DNA of 64,000 nucleotides from Caldilineaceae bacterium (GCA_020433455.1 JAGRCP010000048.1:1-64000); one strand, 5' to 3'. Positions 37,888 to 48,726 are shown, numbered from the stretch's first letter. Notes: a model not told the origin generated them from the sequence alone. Translations and numbers: made by a program.

Positions 37888-38730
37888 TCACCCCTCCCCT
37901 GCCTGCTCCAGCTTCTCCTGCAGGAATGCCACGCAACCGGGAACCTGCGCCTCGCTCAAGCTGTGCAGCACCAGCGGGCCGTCATAGCTGCTCTGCAACA
38001 TCAATTTGACATAATAATTATAGTCGAGCAGACCGGTTCCGGCTGCTTCATGGCCCGCGTCGCCGTCGCGGCTGGTATCCTTGGCGTGGGCCAGAACGAT
38101 GTCGTCGCCCAGGAGCGCAAAGGCATTATCCAGAATCTCATGTTGCCGGCTGAGTCCGCCCTTGGGAAAAACGTTCGCCCCATCCATGATGATGCCCAGA
38201 TGGGAAGATTGAATCGTATCCAGCAATTGGCGCGCTTTGGTCGGGGAGGAGACCACGTTGTTGACTTCCGGCTCTACGCCCAGCACGACGCCTATCTCTT
38301 CGGCTTTTGCCACGGCGGGGGCCATGACCGTCAGCAGATCGGTCCAGGCCGCGTCGGTGGCGTTATCGGGATGATTACGCCACATGTCAACAGGGTCCCG
38401 GGTGCCTGTGCAGAGGGTCACCACCGGCGAGCCCAGCTTGCGCGCCGACTCCATGACCGCGGTTAGCCGATCCATCCCGTCCACGCGTACGGCCGGGTCG
38501 GGATGGATCATGTTGAAGGTGCCGCTGACGGAGGCGATCTGCAAGTTGCGGTCGGCTGCGGCTTGGCGTACTTGTTGGATTATCCTGTCATCTATCGACC
38601 CGGGCAAGGGATCGAGCCCAGCGCTGAGCCAGTTAAACTGGATGGCCGGAATTCCGGCGGCAACGACCGCGTCAAAGACTTCTTCCGCGGTCGGACGTGC
38701 GAAAGTACGGGCAAAGATTCCAATCTCCAT
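37888..38730 (-). CDS. sugar phosphate isomerase/epimerase (AP endonuclease family 2 fold)
   Basis: 280 residues with a TIM barrel of the xylose-isomerase-like family. Metal-binding positions are apparent in GVEPEVNN (Glu), LGIIMDGANVF (Asp) and LAHAKDT (His). It starts MEIGIFARTFARPTAEEVFDAV, behind GAGAGG. Members isomerise or epimerise sugars or act on inositols; the substrate is unknown. It is alone, divergent from the sensor kinase. Confidence 0.8.
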   Translation of the reverse strand: MEIGIFARTFARPTAEEVFDAVVAAGIPAIQFNWLSAGLDPLPGSIDDRIIQQVRQAAADRNLQIASVSGTFNMIHPDPAVRVDGMDRLTAVMESARKLGSPVVTLCTGTRDPVDMWRNHPDNATDAAWTDLLTVMAPAVAKAEEIGVVLGVEPEVNNVVSSPTKARQLLDTIQSSHLGIIMDGANVFPKGGLSRQHEILDNAFALLGDDIVLAHAKDTSRDGDAGHEAAGTGLLDYNYYVKLMLQSSYDGPLVLHSLSEAQVPGCVAFLQEKLEQAGEG

Positions 38731-38850
38731 GTTAGGTTTTCCTCTCGTTGTGGTGAAAGTTGGGTTAACGGGACCTTATATATTATGTGGCTGCATTTCA
38801 GACGGCGACCGGCATGAATTTTCAAAGGACTGGATGCACTTTTTACGCCC

Positions 38851-38879
38851 TTGACATAGAGGTCAATTATATCTATCCT
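38851..38879 (+). promoter_or_regulatory. promoter of hybrid sensor kinase
   Basis: TTGACA (38851-38856), 17-bp spacer, TATCCT (38874-38879), on the plus strand about 110 bp before the kinase start. A second possible extended -10 (TGGTATACT, 38938-38946) is closer to the gene. No gene is seen in 38731-38983. Confidence 0.55.
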
Positions 38880-38989
38880 GTTGTGGAAGCCCCTAAATCC
38901 CGTCACTCGTTATTGTTCATGCGTTCCTCCTGCCTTTTGGTATACTATTAGATCTGCTAAGTGATTGCAGGATACAATCCGAGTTGAAG

Positions 38990-41900
38990 ATGAGAGCTAC
39001 CGGGATGCCCCAAATAGTAAAGATGGTATTTTTCTCCTGTCTGATTATTTGGTTGCTGTTTTCTGCCGATGTGGGTTACGCTCAGGAAAATAGTCCCCAT
39101 TCGGACCTCGTATTCACGCACCTTACGAAAGACAATGGATTGCCCTCCCTGGATGTCATCGACATCATTGAGGATAGCCAGGGATTTATGTGGTTTGGTA
39201 CGTCAGGCGGATTGGTCCGTTACGACGGCTATGAGATGAAGCTTTACGTCTATGATGAATTGGATGAGACGTCCATTTCCCATAATGCTGTTTGGTTTTT
39301 GTTTATAGACCAAAGCGACAACTTATGGGTCGGCACCATCAGGGGGGGGCTCAACCGTTACAATCGGGCAACGGATGACTTTACCCGCTTTTTTCATGAT
39401 CCTACTGATCCCACATCGTTGCCGGATGATGACCTGAAGTCCATGTACCAGACGTTGGACGGCATATTGTGGGTAGGCACCTCCAATGGGCTGGGGCGTT
39501 TCGATCCAGACGCAGGCTCCTTTGTGACCTATTATCACGACCCCGACGATCCCAACAGCATTGCCGACAATAGCATTCGCTCCATTTACGAAGACCCGGA
39601 AACAGGGGCTCTGTGGCTGGGGACGCGCCGCGGCGGTCTCTCTGTTTTTGATCCTGTAACGGAACGAGCCACTAATTATCAACACGATCCCGAAGACCCA
39701 ACCAGCCTCAGTGACAACTCGGTTGATGTCGTGTACGCAGCAGAAGACGGCACTATGTGGATCGGTACGCGTGACGGACTGAATCGATTTTTGCCTGAAA
39801 GCGAAACGTTCGTCCGCTATTATCACGATCCTGAAGATGACACCACGGTCGGAAGCAATACAATCGCCGCCTTACACGAAGATCATAAGGGGCGTTTTTG
39901 GGTGGGAACAAATATTGGCGCGGATATTTTTGACCCCGCAGCAGGGACGTTTACCCACTACGTCTACCGTGAAGATATTGCCACCAGCCTGGCAACGGGC
40001 TATATTCGTACAATCTACGAAGATCGGGTCGGGGCTATTTGGATTAGCACCCAAACCGGCGGCATAAGTCGCCTCTCAAGCCTCCCCGTCAATTTCATCA
40101 CCTATCTCCACAATTCAGACAATCCCCGGACTATCAGTAGCAACAACGTATCTTCTATCATGCCAGCCCCTCAGGGCGGCTATTGGGTGATTGCCCAAAA
40201 TGCCCTGAATTATTTCGACGGGCGGCAATTTACTCGCTATCCCCATGATCCCGATGATCCTAACGGATTGCCTGCCCAGATTGTCACGGTTCTGCCGGAT
40301 CAGCAGGGCAATCTCTGGATCGGCACCGAAGCCGGAAAATTTGGCTACTATGATTTAGAAACGGAAATATTTACGGCTTATCCCATTCCCCTGCCTGGCG
40401 GAACGGGCGTTGTGTCGTTGAAAACTCTGGATGCTCACGGCAATGTGTGGTTCGGCCATGAAGGCCGCGGCCTGGTGCGTTTTGATGGGGAAGAATTCAC
40501 CTTCTTTATGCCCGATGCCTCAAATTCGGATCCGAATAGTTTCCCCGATTTCTACGTGTCGGATGTCTACTACGATGTACAGCAGGATACCCTGTGGATA
40601 GGTACATCTACTCTGGTAAAATTGAATGAAGACGGCGAAACATTCACCCGCTACCCCTTGGACCCGAATAATCCCCTGTCTCTGGAAAATCGGATTCGCT
40701 ATATTTATCAATCCAGAAACGGGCAACTTTGGCTCAGTTCCCAAAATGGCCTGTATCGTTTTGATCCCGACACAGGGCTATATACCGCTCGCTATACGGC
40801 GGCAGACGGATTCCCGCATTTTCCGATCAATCAAATTGAAGAGGATGATGACGGTGTTTTGTGGATGAACGCAGTAGGCATGATCGTCCGGTTTAATCCA
40901 GATACATCCGCCGTTACGGCCTATGATATCGATGATGATCTGCCTTCTGAAAGCTTGCATGCGCTAACGGGGGGGGTACGCGGGGAGATGCTGGCCGGCG
41001 GTCTGGATGCGGGGCTAACTGTATTCTATCCTGATCGCATCGTTGATAACGTCAATATCCCGCCGGTTGTGTTGACCGAATTGGAACTCTTTAACCTGCC
41101 GGTGGAGATCGGCGCGGAAGACGGCATTTTGCCGGCGAACATAAACGTTCTAGATAAATTAGTCCTGCGTTTTGATCAAACCTTCCTGACGCTTGGATTT
41201 GCTGCGCTCAACTATGATCGGCCTGAAAAGAATCAGTACGCCTACATGTTGGAAGGCTTTGACAATACTTGGCGCGTAACGACAGTTGAGCGGCGCTTTG
41301 CCTCCTATACCAATATTCCTCCCGGCCACTATACGTTTCGCGTAAAGGCGTCGAACAACAGCGGGGTCTGGAATGAGGAGGGCGTTTCGCTGCTGCTGGA
41401 GGTCAAACCGCCTTGGTGGCAGACTCCCTGGGCTTATATTCTGTACACGTTAGGCGCTGTCGGCGCTATTCTCGGCCTTCTTCAATGGCGCACCTATTCC
41501 GTTGAGAAGCGGCACAAAGCGCTACAGTTGCAAGCGGAACGGGACGAGAATATTTTGGCGACGATTCCTACCGGGCTCATTTTAGTCAACCCGGAGCACC
41601 GGGTCGTTATGGGAAATCCTATTGCCAGAGAAGAATTGCCGATTCTTGCAGGCGTTGAAATTGGGGAAACGCTCGCTCATTTTGGCAGCAAGCCGATTGA
41701 ACAACTTTTGAACTCGCCGGACGACGGCTTGTGGCATGAGGTTTGCGTTGAAAACGGCTCGGGTGAACGCTATTTTGCTGTGCTGGCCCGGGCAATTATT
41801 GGTGAAGGCGCCCCGCATGATTGGCTTGTGGCCTTCCGGGATATTACGCTGGAGCGGAGCGTCCAGGAAAAAGCAATGACGCAGCAGCGATTAGCCTCCA

Positions 41901-43057
41901 TCGGGAATTTCACAGCGGGTATTGCCCATGATTTTAATAACATGCTTGCGGTCATTTTGTTGAACGCACAACTCCTGAAGAACACGATTGAGATGAATAC
42001 AGCGGCCGAAGCCCGCTGCGAGGCGTCTAAAACCCAACTTGAGCGCATATCGCATCAGGCTAATGCGGCCCATCAACTTATTAGCCAAATTCTGGACTAT
42101 AGCCGCCAAACCGTTATGGAGCGGCAGGCCATCGATCTCTCCACAGTCATTACGGAACAAGGGGATTTGTTGTCTAAATTGCTCACCAGCGATTTTACAT
42201 TAACCGTGAATCTGGATGGAGCAGAGGATTACTATATTTACGGTGATACGACTCAAATTCAACAGGTTTTGATGAATTTGGTGGCAAACGCGCGCGATGC
42301 CATGCCCCACGGGGGCGATATTGACGTACGCCTCTCGGTTTCCTACATGACGGAATCGGGCGGAACCGCTGAATCAAGCTTGCCGCGTGAATGGGTTGCG
42401 CTGGCGGTTCAGGATAAGGGGACCGGGATAACCGATGAAATGTTGCCCAGAATTTTTGAGCCTTTTGTTACGACAAAGCCCATTGGGAAAGGAACCGGCT
42501 TAGGCCTGGCCCAGGTTTCCGGCATTGTGAAGCAGCATGACGGTTACATTGATGTCCAAACAGAAATGGGGCGGGGCAGCACGTTTACGCTTTATTTTCC
42601 CAGATACGATGCGCCCATTGTGCACTTCCCCTCCCGGCCTGATTCAACCGACATTATGCTGGGGAATGGCGAAACGATTCTCCTGGTTGAGGACAATTCT
42701 GACTTGATGGAGACGCTGGGAGAGAGCCTGAAGATCATCAATTACCGGGTTTTATCCGCTTCAGACGGCGAAATGGCCTACCATATCTGGCAGGAACGCA
42801 ATGAAGAAATCGATATTGTTGTGACCGATATCGTGATGCCGAATATGAACGGTATCGATCTTTTTCATGCGGTGGACAAGGCTGGCGCAAAACAACCCTT
42901 CATTTTTATCGCTGGTCATCTTTTGAAGTCCGAGACAGAAGCGCAGTTTGACATGCTGCGGGCAAAAGGAAGGGTAGACTGGCTGCGCAAGCCGATTCAT
43001 CTAGGCGAGTTGTCAAGTATTTTGGCTATAGCGCTGCGTAACCAAAACATGGGCTAA
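38990..43057 (+). CDS. hybrid histidine kinase with two seven-bladed propellers
   Basis: About 1355 residues. A signal peptide or anchor is followed by 14 reg_prop blades (WVGT/WIGT-x-GLxRFDP units, about residues 55-690), enough for two seven-bladed beta-propellers, then a Y_Y_Y domain (about 715-805) and a membrane helix. Inside the cell come a PAS-like region, HisKA with HDFNN (His about 980), HATPase_c ([24 protein letters not shown]), and a C-terminal receiver with TDIVMP (Asp about 1280) and RKPI. There is no output domain or Hpt. The gene is visibly richer in A/T than its neighbours. A TTG at 38984 is an alternative start. Confidence 0.9.
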   Translation: MRATGMPQIVKMVFFSCLIIWLLFSADVGYAQENSPHSDLVFTHLTKDNGLPSLDVIDIIEDSQGFMWFGTSGGLVRYDGYEMKLYVYDELDETSISHNAVWFLFIDQSDNLWVGTIRGGLNRYNRATDDFTRFFHDPTDPTSLPDDDLKSMYQTLDGILWVGTSNGLGRFDPDAGSFVTYYHDPDDPNSIADNSIRSIYEDPETGALWLGTRRGGLSVFDPVTERATNYQHDPEDPTSLSDNSVDVVYAAEDGTMWIGTRDGLNRFLPESETFVRYYHDPEDDTTVGSNTIAALHEDHKGRFWVGTNIGADIFDPAAGTFTHYVYREDIATSLATGYIRTIYEDRVGAIWISTQTGGISRLSSLPVNFITYLHNSDNPRTISSNNVSSIMPAPQGGYWVIAQNALNYFDGRQFTRYPHDPDDPNGLPAQIVTVLPDQQGNLWIGTEAGKFGYYDLETEIFTAYPIPLPGGTGVVSLKTLDAHGNVWFGHEGRGLVRFDGEEFTFFMPDASNSDPNSFPDFYVSDVYYDVQQDTLWIGTSTLVKLNEDGETFTRYPLDPNNPLSLENRIRYIYQSRNGQLWLSSQNGLYRFDPDTGLYTARYTAADGFPHFPINQIEEDDDGVLWMNAVGMIVRFNPDTSAVTAYDIDDDLPSESLHALTGGVRGEMLAGGLDAGLTVFYPDRIVDNVNIPPVVLTELELFNLPVEIGAEDGILPANINVLDKLVLRFDQTFLTLGFAALNYDRPEKNQYAYMLEGFDNTWRVTTVERRFASYTNIPPGHYTFRVKASNNSGVWNEEGVSLLLEVKPPWWQTPWAYILYTLGAVGAILGLLQWRTYSVEKRHKALQLQAERDENILATIPTGLILVNPEHRVVMGNPIAREELPILAGVEIGETLAHFGSKPIEQLLNSPDDGLWHEVCVENGSGERYFAVLARAIIGEGAPHDWLVAFRDITLERSVQEKAMTQQRLASIGNFTAGIAHDFNNMLAVILLNAQLLKNTIEMNTAAEARCEASKTQLERISHQANAAHQLISQILDYSRQTVMERQAIDLSTVITEQGDLLSKLLTSDFTLTVNLDGAEDYYIYGDTTQIQQVLMNLVANARDAMPHGGDIDVRLSVSYMTESGGTAESSLPREWVALAVQDKGTGITDEMLPRIFEPFVTTKPIGKGTGLGLAQVSGIVKQHDGYIDVQTEMGRGSTFTLYFPRYDAPIVHFPSRPDSTDIMLGNGETILLVEDNSDLMETLGESLKIINYRVLSASDGEMAYHIWQERNEEIDIVVTDIVMPNMNGIDLFHAVDKAGAKQPFIFIAGHLLKSETEAQFDMLRAKGRVDWLRKPIHLGELSSILAIALRNQNMG

Positions 43058-43144
43058 CCAATCCCGGCGGCAATAATCATGGAAACCAATAAGTATGTGA
43101 CATTGGGGCAGAAACATAAGGCGCGGCGGCCGGCCGAGTGTACG

Positions 43145-44434
43145 CTAACGCACCCGATCCAGAATGCGAAACCAGGCGGAAACGAAGGGCAGGTAGAGCG
43201 AATCGTAGCGGGTGAAAAAGTAGCGCTGCTGGCGAATGTCGGCGAAGGTGACGGAAGCGCGCTCGCCGCTTAGCATCCGGCCGATTTCGTGGCCCAAATA
43301 GCTTGCGACGGCCACGCCGTGGCCGGCATAGCCGTAAGCGTAGGCAATGCCTGCATGGGGGCCGGATGCAATACGCCCGGCGTGAGGCATGAGATCAAAC
43401 GTAAGCCCCAGGTTGCCGGACCACGTGTGGCTGACGGCCGCATCGGCCAGTTGCGGGAAGACCTCCAGCATGCGCCTGCGCATCATGTGGGCGCTCTCCG
43501 TCACGTCCAGATTGGGCGAGAGGTTGTGGCGACCGCCGAAGAGCATGCGTCCGTCTGGCGTGAGGCGGAAATAATTCAGAAAATTTTTGCTGTCCACAAA
43601 CATGCGCCCCCGAGGGCTGAGTTCGGCTTGCAGGGCCGGGGAGAGCGGTTCCGTGGTGATGATATAGCTGCCTACGGGAAAGACGCCGTTGCGAATATAG
43701 GGCAGCACGTCGGTGGTATAGCCGTTAGTGGCGATGAAGATCTGGCTTGCGTATAGGCTTCTCTTGCTGCTGGTCTCCAGCCGCCATTCCTCGCCCGCCT
43801 TGTCGATAGCGGTGACGGGGCTCTGTTCTGCCAGCCGTACGCCCTCTTCGGCGGCAATACGGGCCAACCCAAAGACATATTTAGCCGGATGCAAGCCCGC
43901 GGCCCGGCTATCCACCACCCCGCCGAAATAAGCCGCGGTCCCGATCTCCTCGCTTAACTCTTCTCTGGGCACGAAATGCATATCATGGTAATCGAGCTGC
44001 CGCGCGTGCCAGGCAACGCTTTCCTGCATCGCCTCAACGTGGCCCGGCTTGTACGCCAGGTAGAGGTAGCCGCGTCGGGCGAAATCACAGTCGATGCCGG
44101 CTTCGCCCACGCTCTTTTCCACAAAGTCCACTGCATCCAGCGACCATTCCCACAGGCGTCTGCCCAGCTCATTTCCATACTGTTTGCATATGTGCTGCGC
44201 GTCGTCTTTGAGGCCCGTGGTCATCATGCCGCCGTTGCGGCTGCTTGCCCCCCAGCCGATAGTCTCGGCGTCCAGCACGGTTACGTCATACCCGGCCCGG
44301 GCGAGCACGCGCGCCGCACTCAAGCCCGTGTAGCCGCTGCCCACGATCGCCACATCCGTGCGTTCGGGCGGGGCCTGTACGGGCAGATCGGTCGGGCGGG
44401 GGAAATCATCGGTCCAAAAAGGTGCGGTTTGCAT
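43145..44434 (-). CDS. FAD-dependent oxidoreductase (DAO/PuuB-like)
   Basis: 429 residues. N-terminal VAIVGSGYTGLSAARVLARAGYDVTVLD (FAD-binding) and GWGASSRNGGMM of the DAO family, with AYGYAGHGVAVASYLG near the C-terminus. This group includes gamma-glutamylputrescine oxidase and sarcosine/glycine oxidases. It stands alone, convergent to the kinase. Substrate unknown. Confidence 0.85.
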   Translation of the reverse strand: MQTAPFWTDDFPRPTDLPVQAPPERTDVAIVGSGYTGLSAARVLARAGYDVTVLDAETIGWGASSRNGGMMTTGLKDDAQHICKQYGNELGRRLWEWSLDAVDFVEKSVGEAGIDCDFARRGYLYLAYKPGHVEAMQESVAWHARQLDYHDMHFVPREELSEEIGTAAYFGGVVDSRAAGLHPAKYVFGLARIAAEEGVRLAEQSPVTAIDKAGEEWRLETSSKRSLYASQIFIATNGYTTDVLPYIRNGVFPVGSYIITTEPLSPALQAELSPRGRMFVDSKNFLNYFRLTPDGRMLFGGRHNLSPNLDVTESAHMMRRRMLEVFPQLADAAVSHTWSGNLGLTFDLMPHAGRIASGPHAGIAYAYGYAGHGVAVASYLGHEIGRMLSGERASVTFADIRQQRYFFTRYDSLYLPFVSAWFRILDRVR

Positions 44435-44473
44435 AGAGATATCTGCTCGATTGTAGAGTTGCCCCGCGGTTTG

Positions 44474-46108
44474 TCACGGCAGCAAAATCAGCGTGCCCCA
44501 CTGGGTCGGATTGTCATGCCGGCTGCGCGCGGGCGATGTGGCGATGATAGTCTCCTGGGCAGGGTTGTCGCCGTCGTTGTCATTGACGGCCAGAACGAAG
44601 CCCAGGGCCGCCTCGGCCGGCAGCGTTGCGCCGTCGATATCAAAGAGGCTCCACGGCAGCAGCGTTTCCAGGTTATAGCCCCGCTGCGCGCCGTCTTCCC
44701 GCTGCTCGGTGACCGCGCCGGCCGGCTGAAACGCGCCCTCTTCGCTGTAGGGGAGCCAGCGATAGCCGCTAAGCTGATTGCCTTCCGCGCCGAATGCCAG
44801 GCCAATCTGGTAATCATCACCGTCGGCCTGATCCGCATCAAAATCCGCCGCCAGCAAGCGATCAATGTTGATCTCCATGCTGTCGCCCTGCCAGAGGTCA
44901 GAGCCCGCCGGCCCGGGGCGATAGCGCTCGTCGCGCACGCGCAGGGCCACATAAAGACCGGCATCGCTCCAGGCGAACTGGGCCCGGGCCGAGAGATCCT
45001 CGCCGCCGCTGTAGGCTGCGTCGCCGTAGACGACGGTCTCTATGGGAATCCAGTCGCTGGACCAGTCGCTAAAAGAGCCGTCCAGCGCGATGGCGCCGGC
45101 CCGGGAGGCAAAGAAGCGCCCCTGTTCACGGGGGCGGGTTGCATCGGCCGCGGTGGAGACGCCGCCGGACTGGGCCGGCGGGGCGGTCACGCTGGCGGCG
45201 GGCAGGGCGGTGGGGGAGGTCGTCGCGCCGGGTGTCATCGTTTCGCCCGGCGCAGGCAGAGCGTCGGGTGAGCGGCTGCCGCTGCCGATGGAGCCGCTCC
45301 AGCTTCCGTCGGCAGCGGCCAGGAAGCGAATCGTCGGCCAGTTCCCGCCCGCGGCATGGTTATAAAGGTTGTCCGACGTACACGAGGGAACCGCCTCGCT
45401 CTGGAGCATGAAGCCGTTTTCAAAATCCTGGATCCGGGCGCAAAAGCCCTTTTCCGTATCGGTCGCCCAGCCCAGGCCGGCAAAGATATCATCCCGGGAG
45501 CCCCAGACATAGCCGAAGCCCCGTTCCGGCGCAAAGAGGCCGGCCGGCGGCACCCCGCGTGAGGGGACTTCCTGACCGCCCCATCCCTCCTCGATGTGGC
45601 TCCAGCCGCCGCTGTTCAGAAAATAGCCGGCCTGGTCGTTGTCGCTGCGCCAGAACATGGCGCCCCGCTCAAAGGGCTCCCACGCCGCCCATATAATCTG
45701 TCCCGGCGGCGATGCCGGGCAGCCCAGCAGCGCGTCCGCGCCGCCAAACGCGGGATCAACGTCTATGGCGCAGGCCATCGGCGTGGCTGAAGCCGGCGCA
45801 GTTGCCGTGGATGGCCCTGCGGTAGGCGTTTGAGGCGTTGCATCGCCACTGCCGGGCCCGGTTGCGCTTGTCTCCATGGGCGGGGGCGTGGCCGTATTGC
45901 CGCCGATGACCAGCGCCTGGGTCGGCGTGTAGGTAGCAACAGCCGTGTCCGGCTCATTGCTCAGTCGGTTGTTAAGCGTGGCAAAAGCCAGCCCCACCAT
46001 AAACCCGAAGATCAGCAGGAGGGCAATGCCCAGCAGCCAATAAATAAGCCGGGAGCGACCGCCGGGCCCTTCTTCATCAATGAGATCAAAGTCATCGTGA
46101 TTGTTCAC
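44474..46108 (-). CDS. membrane-anchored protein with CBM9-like domain
   Basis: 544 residues. A transmembrane segment (about residues 23-45) is preceded by an acidic cytoplasmic stretch. After a Thr/Pro linker comes a domain of about 150 residues with repeated aromatic/Gly motifs (WEPFERGAMFWRSD, FAPERGFGYVWG) of unknown type, then a second linker, and a C-terminal carbohydrate-family-9-like sandwich (about 350-544, GSFSDWSSDWIPIE...LYVALRVRDERY...DSMEINID). It probably faces the outside and binds carbohydrate or other polymers; this is inference. Start is GTG at 46108. Confidence 0.72.
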   Translation of the reverse strand: MNNHDDFDLIDEEGPGGRSRLIYWLLGIALLLIFGFMVGLAFATLNNRLSNEPDTAVATYTPTQALVIGGNTATPPPMETSATGPGSGDATPQTPTAGPSTATAPASATPMACAIDVDPAFGGADALLGCPASPPGQIIWAAWEPFERGAMFWRSDNDQAGYFLNSGGWSHIEEGWGGQEVPSRGVPPAGLFAPERGFGYVWGSRDDIFAGLGWATDTEKGFCARIQDFENGFMLQSEAVPSCTSDNLYNHAAGGNWPTIRFLAAADGSWSGSIGSGSRSPDALPAPGETMTPGATTSPTALPAASVTAPPAQSGGVSTAADATRPREQGRFFASRAGAIALDGSFSDWSSDWIPIETVVYGDAAYSGGEDLSARAQFAWSDAGLYVALRVRDERYRPGPAGSDLWQGDSMEINIDRLLAADFDADQADGDDYQIGLAFGAEGNQLSGYRWLPYSEEGAFQPAGAVTEQREDGAQRGYNLETLLPWSLFDIDGATLPAEAALGFVLAVNDNDGDNPAQETIIATSPARSRHDNPTQWGTLILLP

Positions 46109-46292
46109 GGTTAAAATGCCTTACTTGCTATGGAGACGGGACGCATGGGGAAATGATAGAGGTTCAACCGGATTTCATATGGTTGACTGATGGGTCCGCC
46201 ATGAGCCATGTTCCAGACGACGCCCACATAAATTCCGCAGGCATCATTATAGAGTTGAGCGGCTTGCCCGGTCAATTTTGCCGTTTATCCGG
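46109..46292. other. 184-bp intergenic stretch, nothing recognised
   Basis: Holds no convincing gene, hairpin or promoter on either strand beyond the leader of the downstream minus-strand gene. Confidence 0.5.
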
Positions 46293-46760
46293 CTACTCGA
46301 TGGCGGTCAGGAGTTGTTGGATATCCAGCCAGAGCTGCGCGCCGTTGTCCAGCAGGTAGACGGCGAAGTAGGCGAGAGCGAGGAGCAGGATCAGCAAGAG
46401 CGGCTGACGCCATGACCACCGCGCCTCTGCGCGCACGGCCGGGAGCCCGGCGCTCTCGGTTGCGGCGGCGTCGGGTGCGGTAATGCGGATGGTCGGGCCG
46501 TCGCCGCCCGCTTCCGGCGTGAGGGTGATGCGCCGACCGATCCATGCTTCCAGGATCGCTTGCCCGGTGCTGCGGGCCATGGCGTCGCACTGTTCGTCAT
46601 CCAGCGGCAGCCGCTTGTCGATGCGGGTGAAGTGGAGGACGGGCTGCATTTGCTCCAGGCCCTGGAGGGTTACATTGCTCACCGTGGCCGTAAGGCTGCG
46701 TCCGCCCAAATCCTCGGGCCGCAGACGATAACGCTGATCGACAACGGGGGCGCGGGTCAT
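46293..46760 (-). CDS. small membrane protein, unrecognised
   Basis: 155 residues, not assigned. A soluble N-terminal two thirds (about 1-110) is followed by a single hydrophobic segment (PLLLILLLALAYFAVYLL) and a short tail, so it looks C-terminally anchored with the soluble part outside or inside the cell. It is third in a row with the metalloprotease and TlpA genes (41-bp gap to TlpA). Confidence 0.6.
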   Translation of the reverse strand: MTRAPVVDQRYRLRPEDLGGRSLTATVSNVTLQGLEQMQPVLHFTRIDKRLPLDDEQCDAMARSTGQAILEAWIGRRITLTPEAGGDGPTIRITAPDAAATESAGLPAVRAEARWSWRQPLLLILLLALAYFAVYLLDNGAQLWLDIQQLLTAIE

Positions 46761-46801
46761 ACAGTGGGGGACGACGCACGGTTATTCATCGCCGCCGCTC
46801 C

Positions 46802-47470
46802 TCACTCTTCGTTGATAACCGCCAGCGATTGGCGCAACGTGTTTTCGTTGATCAATCCGCTCCAGATCGTGTAGATGGTCCCGTCAGGGCGGATGAAAAC
46901 GCTGGCGGGCAGTCCCCGGACCGCGTAGGCGTCCATCACCTCGCCTTTGGTATCCCGTACGATGGGCATGGTCATATTGAACTCCTGGGCAAACGGCTCG
47001 ATCACGTCCATCCCTTCGTGCGCGTTGATGGCCAGCACCACCAGGTCGCCGTTCCCATTGGCGACGTTGACGATGTCCGGCATTTCCATCCGGCACGGTC
47101 CGCACCACGTGGCCCAGAAATTGAGGAGGACCGGGCGGCCCTGGAGATCGGCCAGGGTGAGGACGCGGCCGTCATCCAGTTGTAGACCGAAATTGGGCGC
47201 GGGCGCGCCCGGCTGCAGGCTGCCGCCCGTCTGGTCAAGCCCGTCAATGATCGCTATGCCGTAGCCGTGCCCTGTTGTTTGGGGCAGTTCCGCCAGGGTA
47301 ACCGACGGGGCGTCGGCCGTTGATGACGAAGTCGCGCCATCGCTGCATGCGGCCGGCATGATGAGTATGAGCAATACCAGCAGACCGGATAAGCGCGTTC
47401 CGGCCGATTGTTTCCATCCACGCATCGCGTTCACGAACTTTCGGCGTATCGTTTTGGGTTGTTCAGACAT
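46802..47470 (-). CDS. TlpA-family thioredoxin-like lipoprotein
   Basis: 222 residues. Signal with a lipobox (LIMPAACSDG) and TlpA/redoxin fold containing FWATWCGPCRMEMPD (CxxC active site). It should act outside the membrane as a disulfide reductant or oxidant; the target is unknown. It starts 6 bp after the stop of the metalloprotease gene, so they are likely co-expressed. Confidence 0.88.
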   Translation of the reverse strand: MSEQPKTIRRKFVNAMRGWKQSAGTRLSGLLVLLILIMPAACSDGATSSSTADAPSVTLAELPQTTGHGYGIAIIDGLDQTGGSLQPGAPAPNFGLQLDDGRVLTLADLQGRPVLLNFWATWCGPCRMEMPDIVNVANGNGDLVVLAINAHEGMDVIEPFAQEFNMTMPIVRDTKGEVMDAYAVRGLPASVFIRPDGTIYTIWSGLINENTLRQSLAVINEE

Positions 47471-47476
47471 TCCCGC

Positions 47477-48529
47477 TCACTCTGTTACGGTCGAGACCCC
47501 GATTTGGTAATCGCCGGTACGCTCGCGGCTGAAGTGCTGAATGCGCACCGTGTAGAGGCCCCAATCCAGCTCTTTCACCAAGCGGGGATTAAGGCGGCGG
47601 CCGCTGTCATCGTCGAGATCGATGAATTGGGTGTCATTGTCCGGGCCATAGAGCGTCATAACCAGGTCGGTGCGCCCGTGGGTTTCGATGGCGTAGGTTC
47701 CCGGCTCGAAGATCAGAAAGGTAAATGTGTCGATCTCGCCCAATTGGCTGATGGCTTCGCTGCGGGGCGGCGCATCGAGTAATATCTCATTGCTCGGCTT
47801 GGGATACATGCGGCCGATGAAGTCGGCGTCCATGGTGGAAATGTTGCGATTCCAGCCGACCTCGAAGTCGCCGATGGTGAATTCATTGGGAACGGGGTAG
47901 AGCATGATCGATTGGGTATCGAAGCCGGTAAAGCGGACCAGATTCTCCGCATACTTCTGGAACAGATTGATGTCAACCTGTTCCCGGGTCCAGTTGTTAG
48001 GCGGTCCCTGATAATAATCGTAGACCGCGTCTTTGTCCCACGGGATGCCTTTGGATGGGTTCTGATGTTCGTGTATCAGCCCCAACGCGTGACCGAATTC
48101 GTGGATCACAACCCGATCATACTCATCGTTGTGGGTATTAGGGTAGAGCCAGCCGAAGTTCATGGTGGGCTCGTCCGCGGGAATTTCCTGCGCATCCGTT
48201 CCGATATAGGACCAGGATCCCTGCTGCTGAAATGAGATGCGAATATCCGCATCAGGAGTATCGACAAACTTGAAGCGGATGTTGCCGTACCGGCTCCACA
48301 CATGGGCCCGGGCAGCTACTTTGCGCTGTACGACCTCTTCTCCGTCCATGAAGGTGCAGGTGAGCACTCGGCCCGTCGGCCACTTTTTGCTGATGACCAG
48401 CGCCGCTTCCAACGCTTCGGGCGGTATTCTTGTGGGCGTAGGAATTGCAGCAGGAATCAGTTCGCCCAGAGCAAACGGGAGACGTTCAGGGCGGCGGTCA
48501 ACACAGGCTTTGACGAGCTTATCAGGCAT
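47477..48529 (-). CDS. astacin-like zinc metalloprotease without visible signal peptide
   Basis: 350 residues from an ATG behind AGGAG. HEFGHALGLIHEHQNP matches the astacin consensus HExxHxxGxxHE (three zinc His plus Glu), and SIMLYP is a good Met-turn. Astacins are secreted in most organisms, yet the N-terminus (MPDKLVKACVDRRPERLPFAL) has no clear signal. The last 100 residues resemble a bacterial pre-peptidase C-terminal domain (IDTFTFLIFEPGTYAIETHGRTDLVM), which also belongs to exported proteins. It leads the TlpA and small-membrane-protein genes. Confidence 0.85.
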   Translation of the reverse strand: MPDKLVKACVDRRPERLPFALGELIPAAIPTPTRIPPEALEAALVISKKWPTGRVLTCTFMDGEEVVQRKVAARAHVWSRYGNIRFKFVDTPDADIRISFQQQGSWSYIGTDAQEIPADEPTMNFGWLYPNTHNDEYDRVVIHEFGHALGLIHEHQNPSKGIPWDKDAVYDYYQGPPNNWTREQVDINLFQKYAENLVRFTGFDTQSIMLYPVPNEFTIGDFEVGWNRNISTMDADFIGRMYPKPSNEILLDAPPRSEAISQLGEIDTFTFLIFEPGTYAIETHGRTDLVMTLYGPDNDTQFIDLDDDSGRRLNPRLVKELDWGLYTVRIQHFSRERTGDYQIGVSTVTE

Positions 48530-48689
48530 AACCGGCTCCTTTTGGAGTTGCGTTGCGTACAGAAAAACTGGAATTGCTGACATTTTTGCACTTTACTTAA
48601 CGCGATTATAGCCAGCCCACCCCAAGCCTGTCAACGAACGCTATCTGTGCGGCAGCCGTTCCCCATGCGCCGCAATCTCAACATAAGCA

Positions 48690-48726
48690 AACGCCCCGGT
48701 TTGCATCCATGGCAAACCGGGGCGTT
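48690..48726 (-). terminator. terminator of RNase J gene
   Basis: Perfect 15-bp stem AACGCCCCGGTTTGC (48690-48704) and GCAAACCGGGGCGTT (48712-48726), 7-nt loop, 33 bp after the rnj stop on the minus strand. The T-run is short (TTTGCTT). Confidence 0.8.

Noticed and set aside
43976-45271. 431-codon plus-strand frame
   Set aside because: Antisense to the FAD oxidoreductase and CBM9-like genes; ends in a low-complexity Gly-rich stretch.
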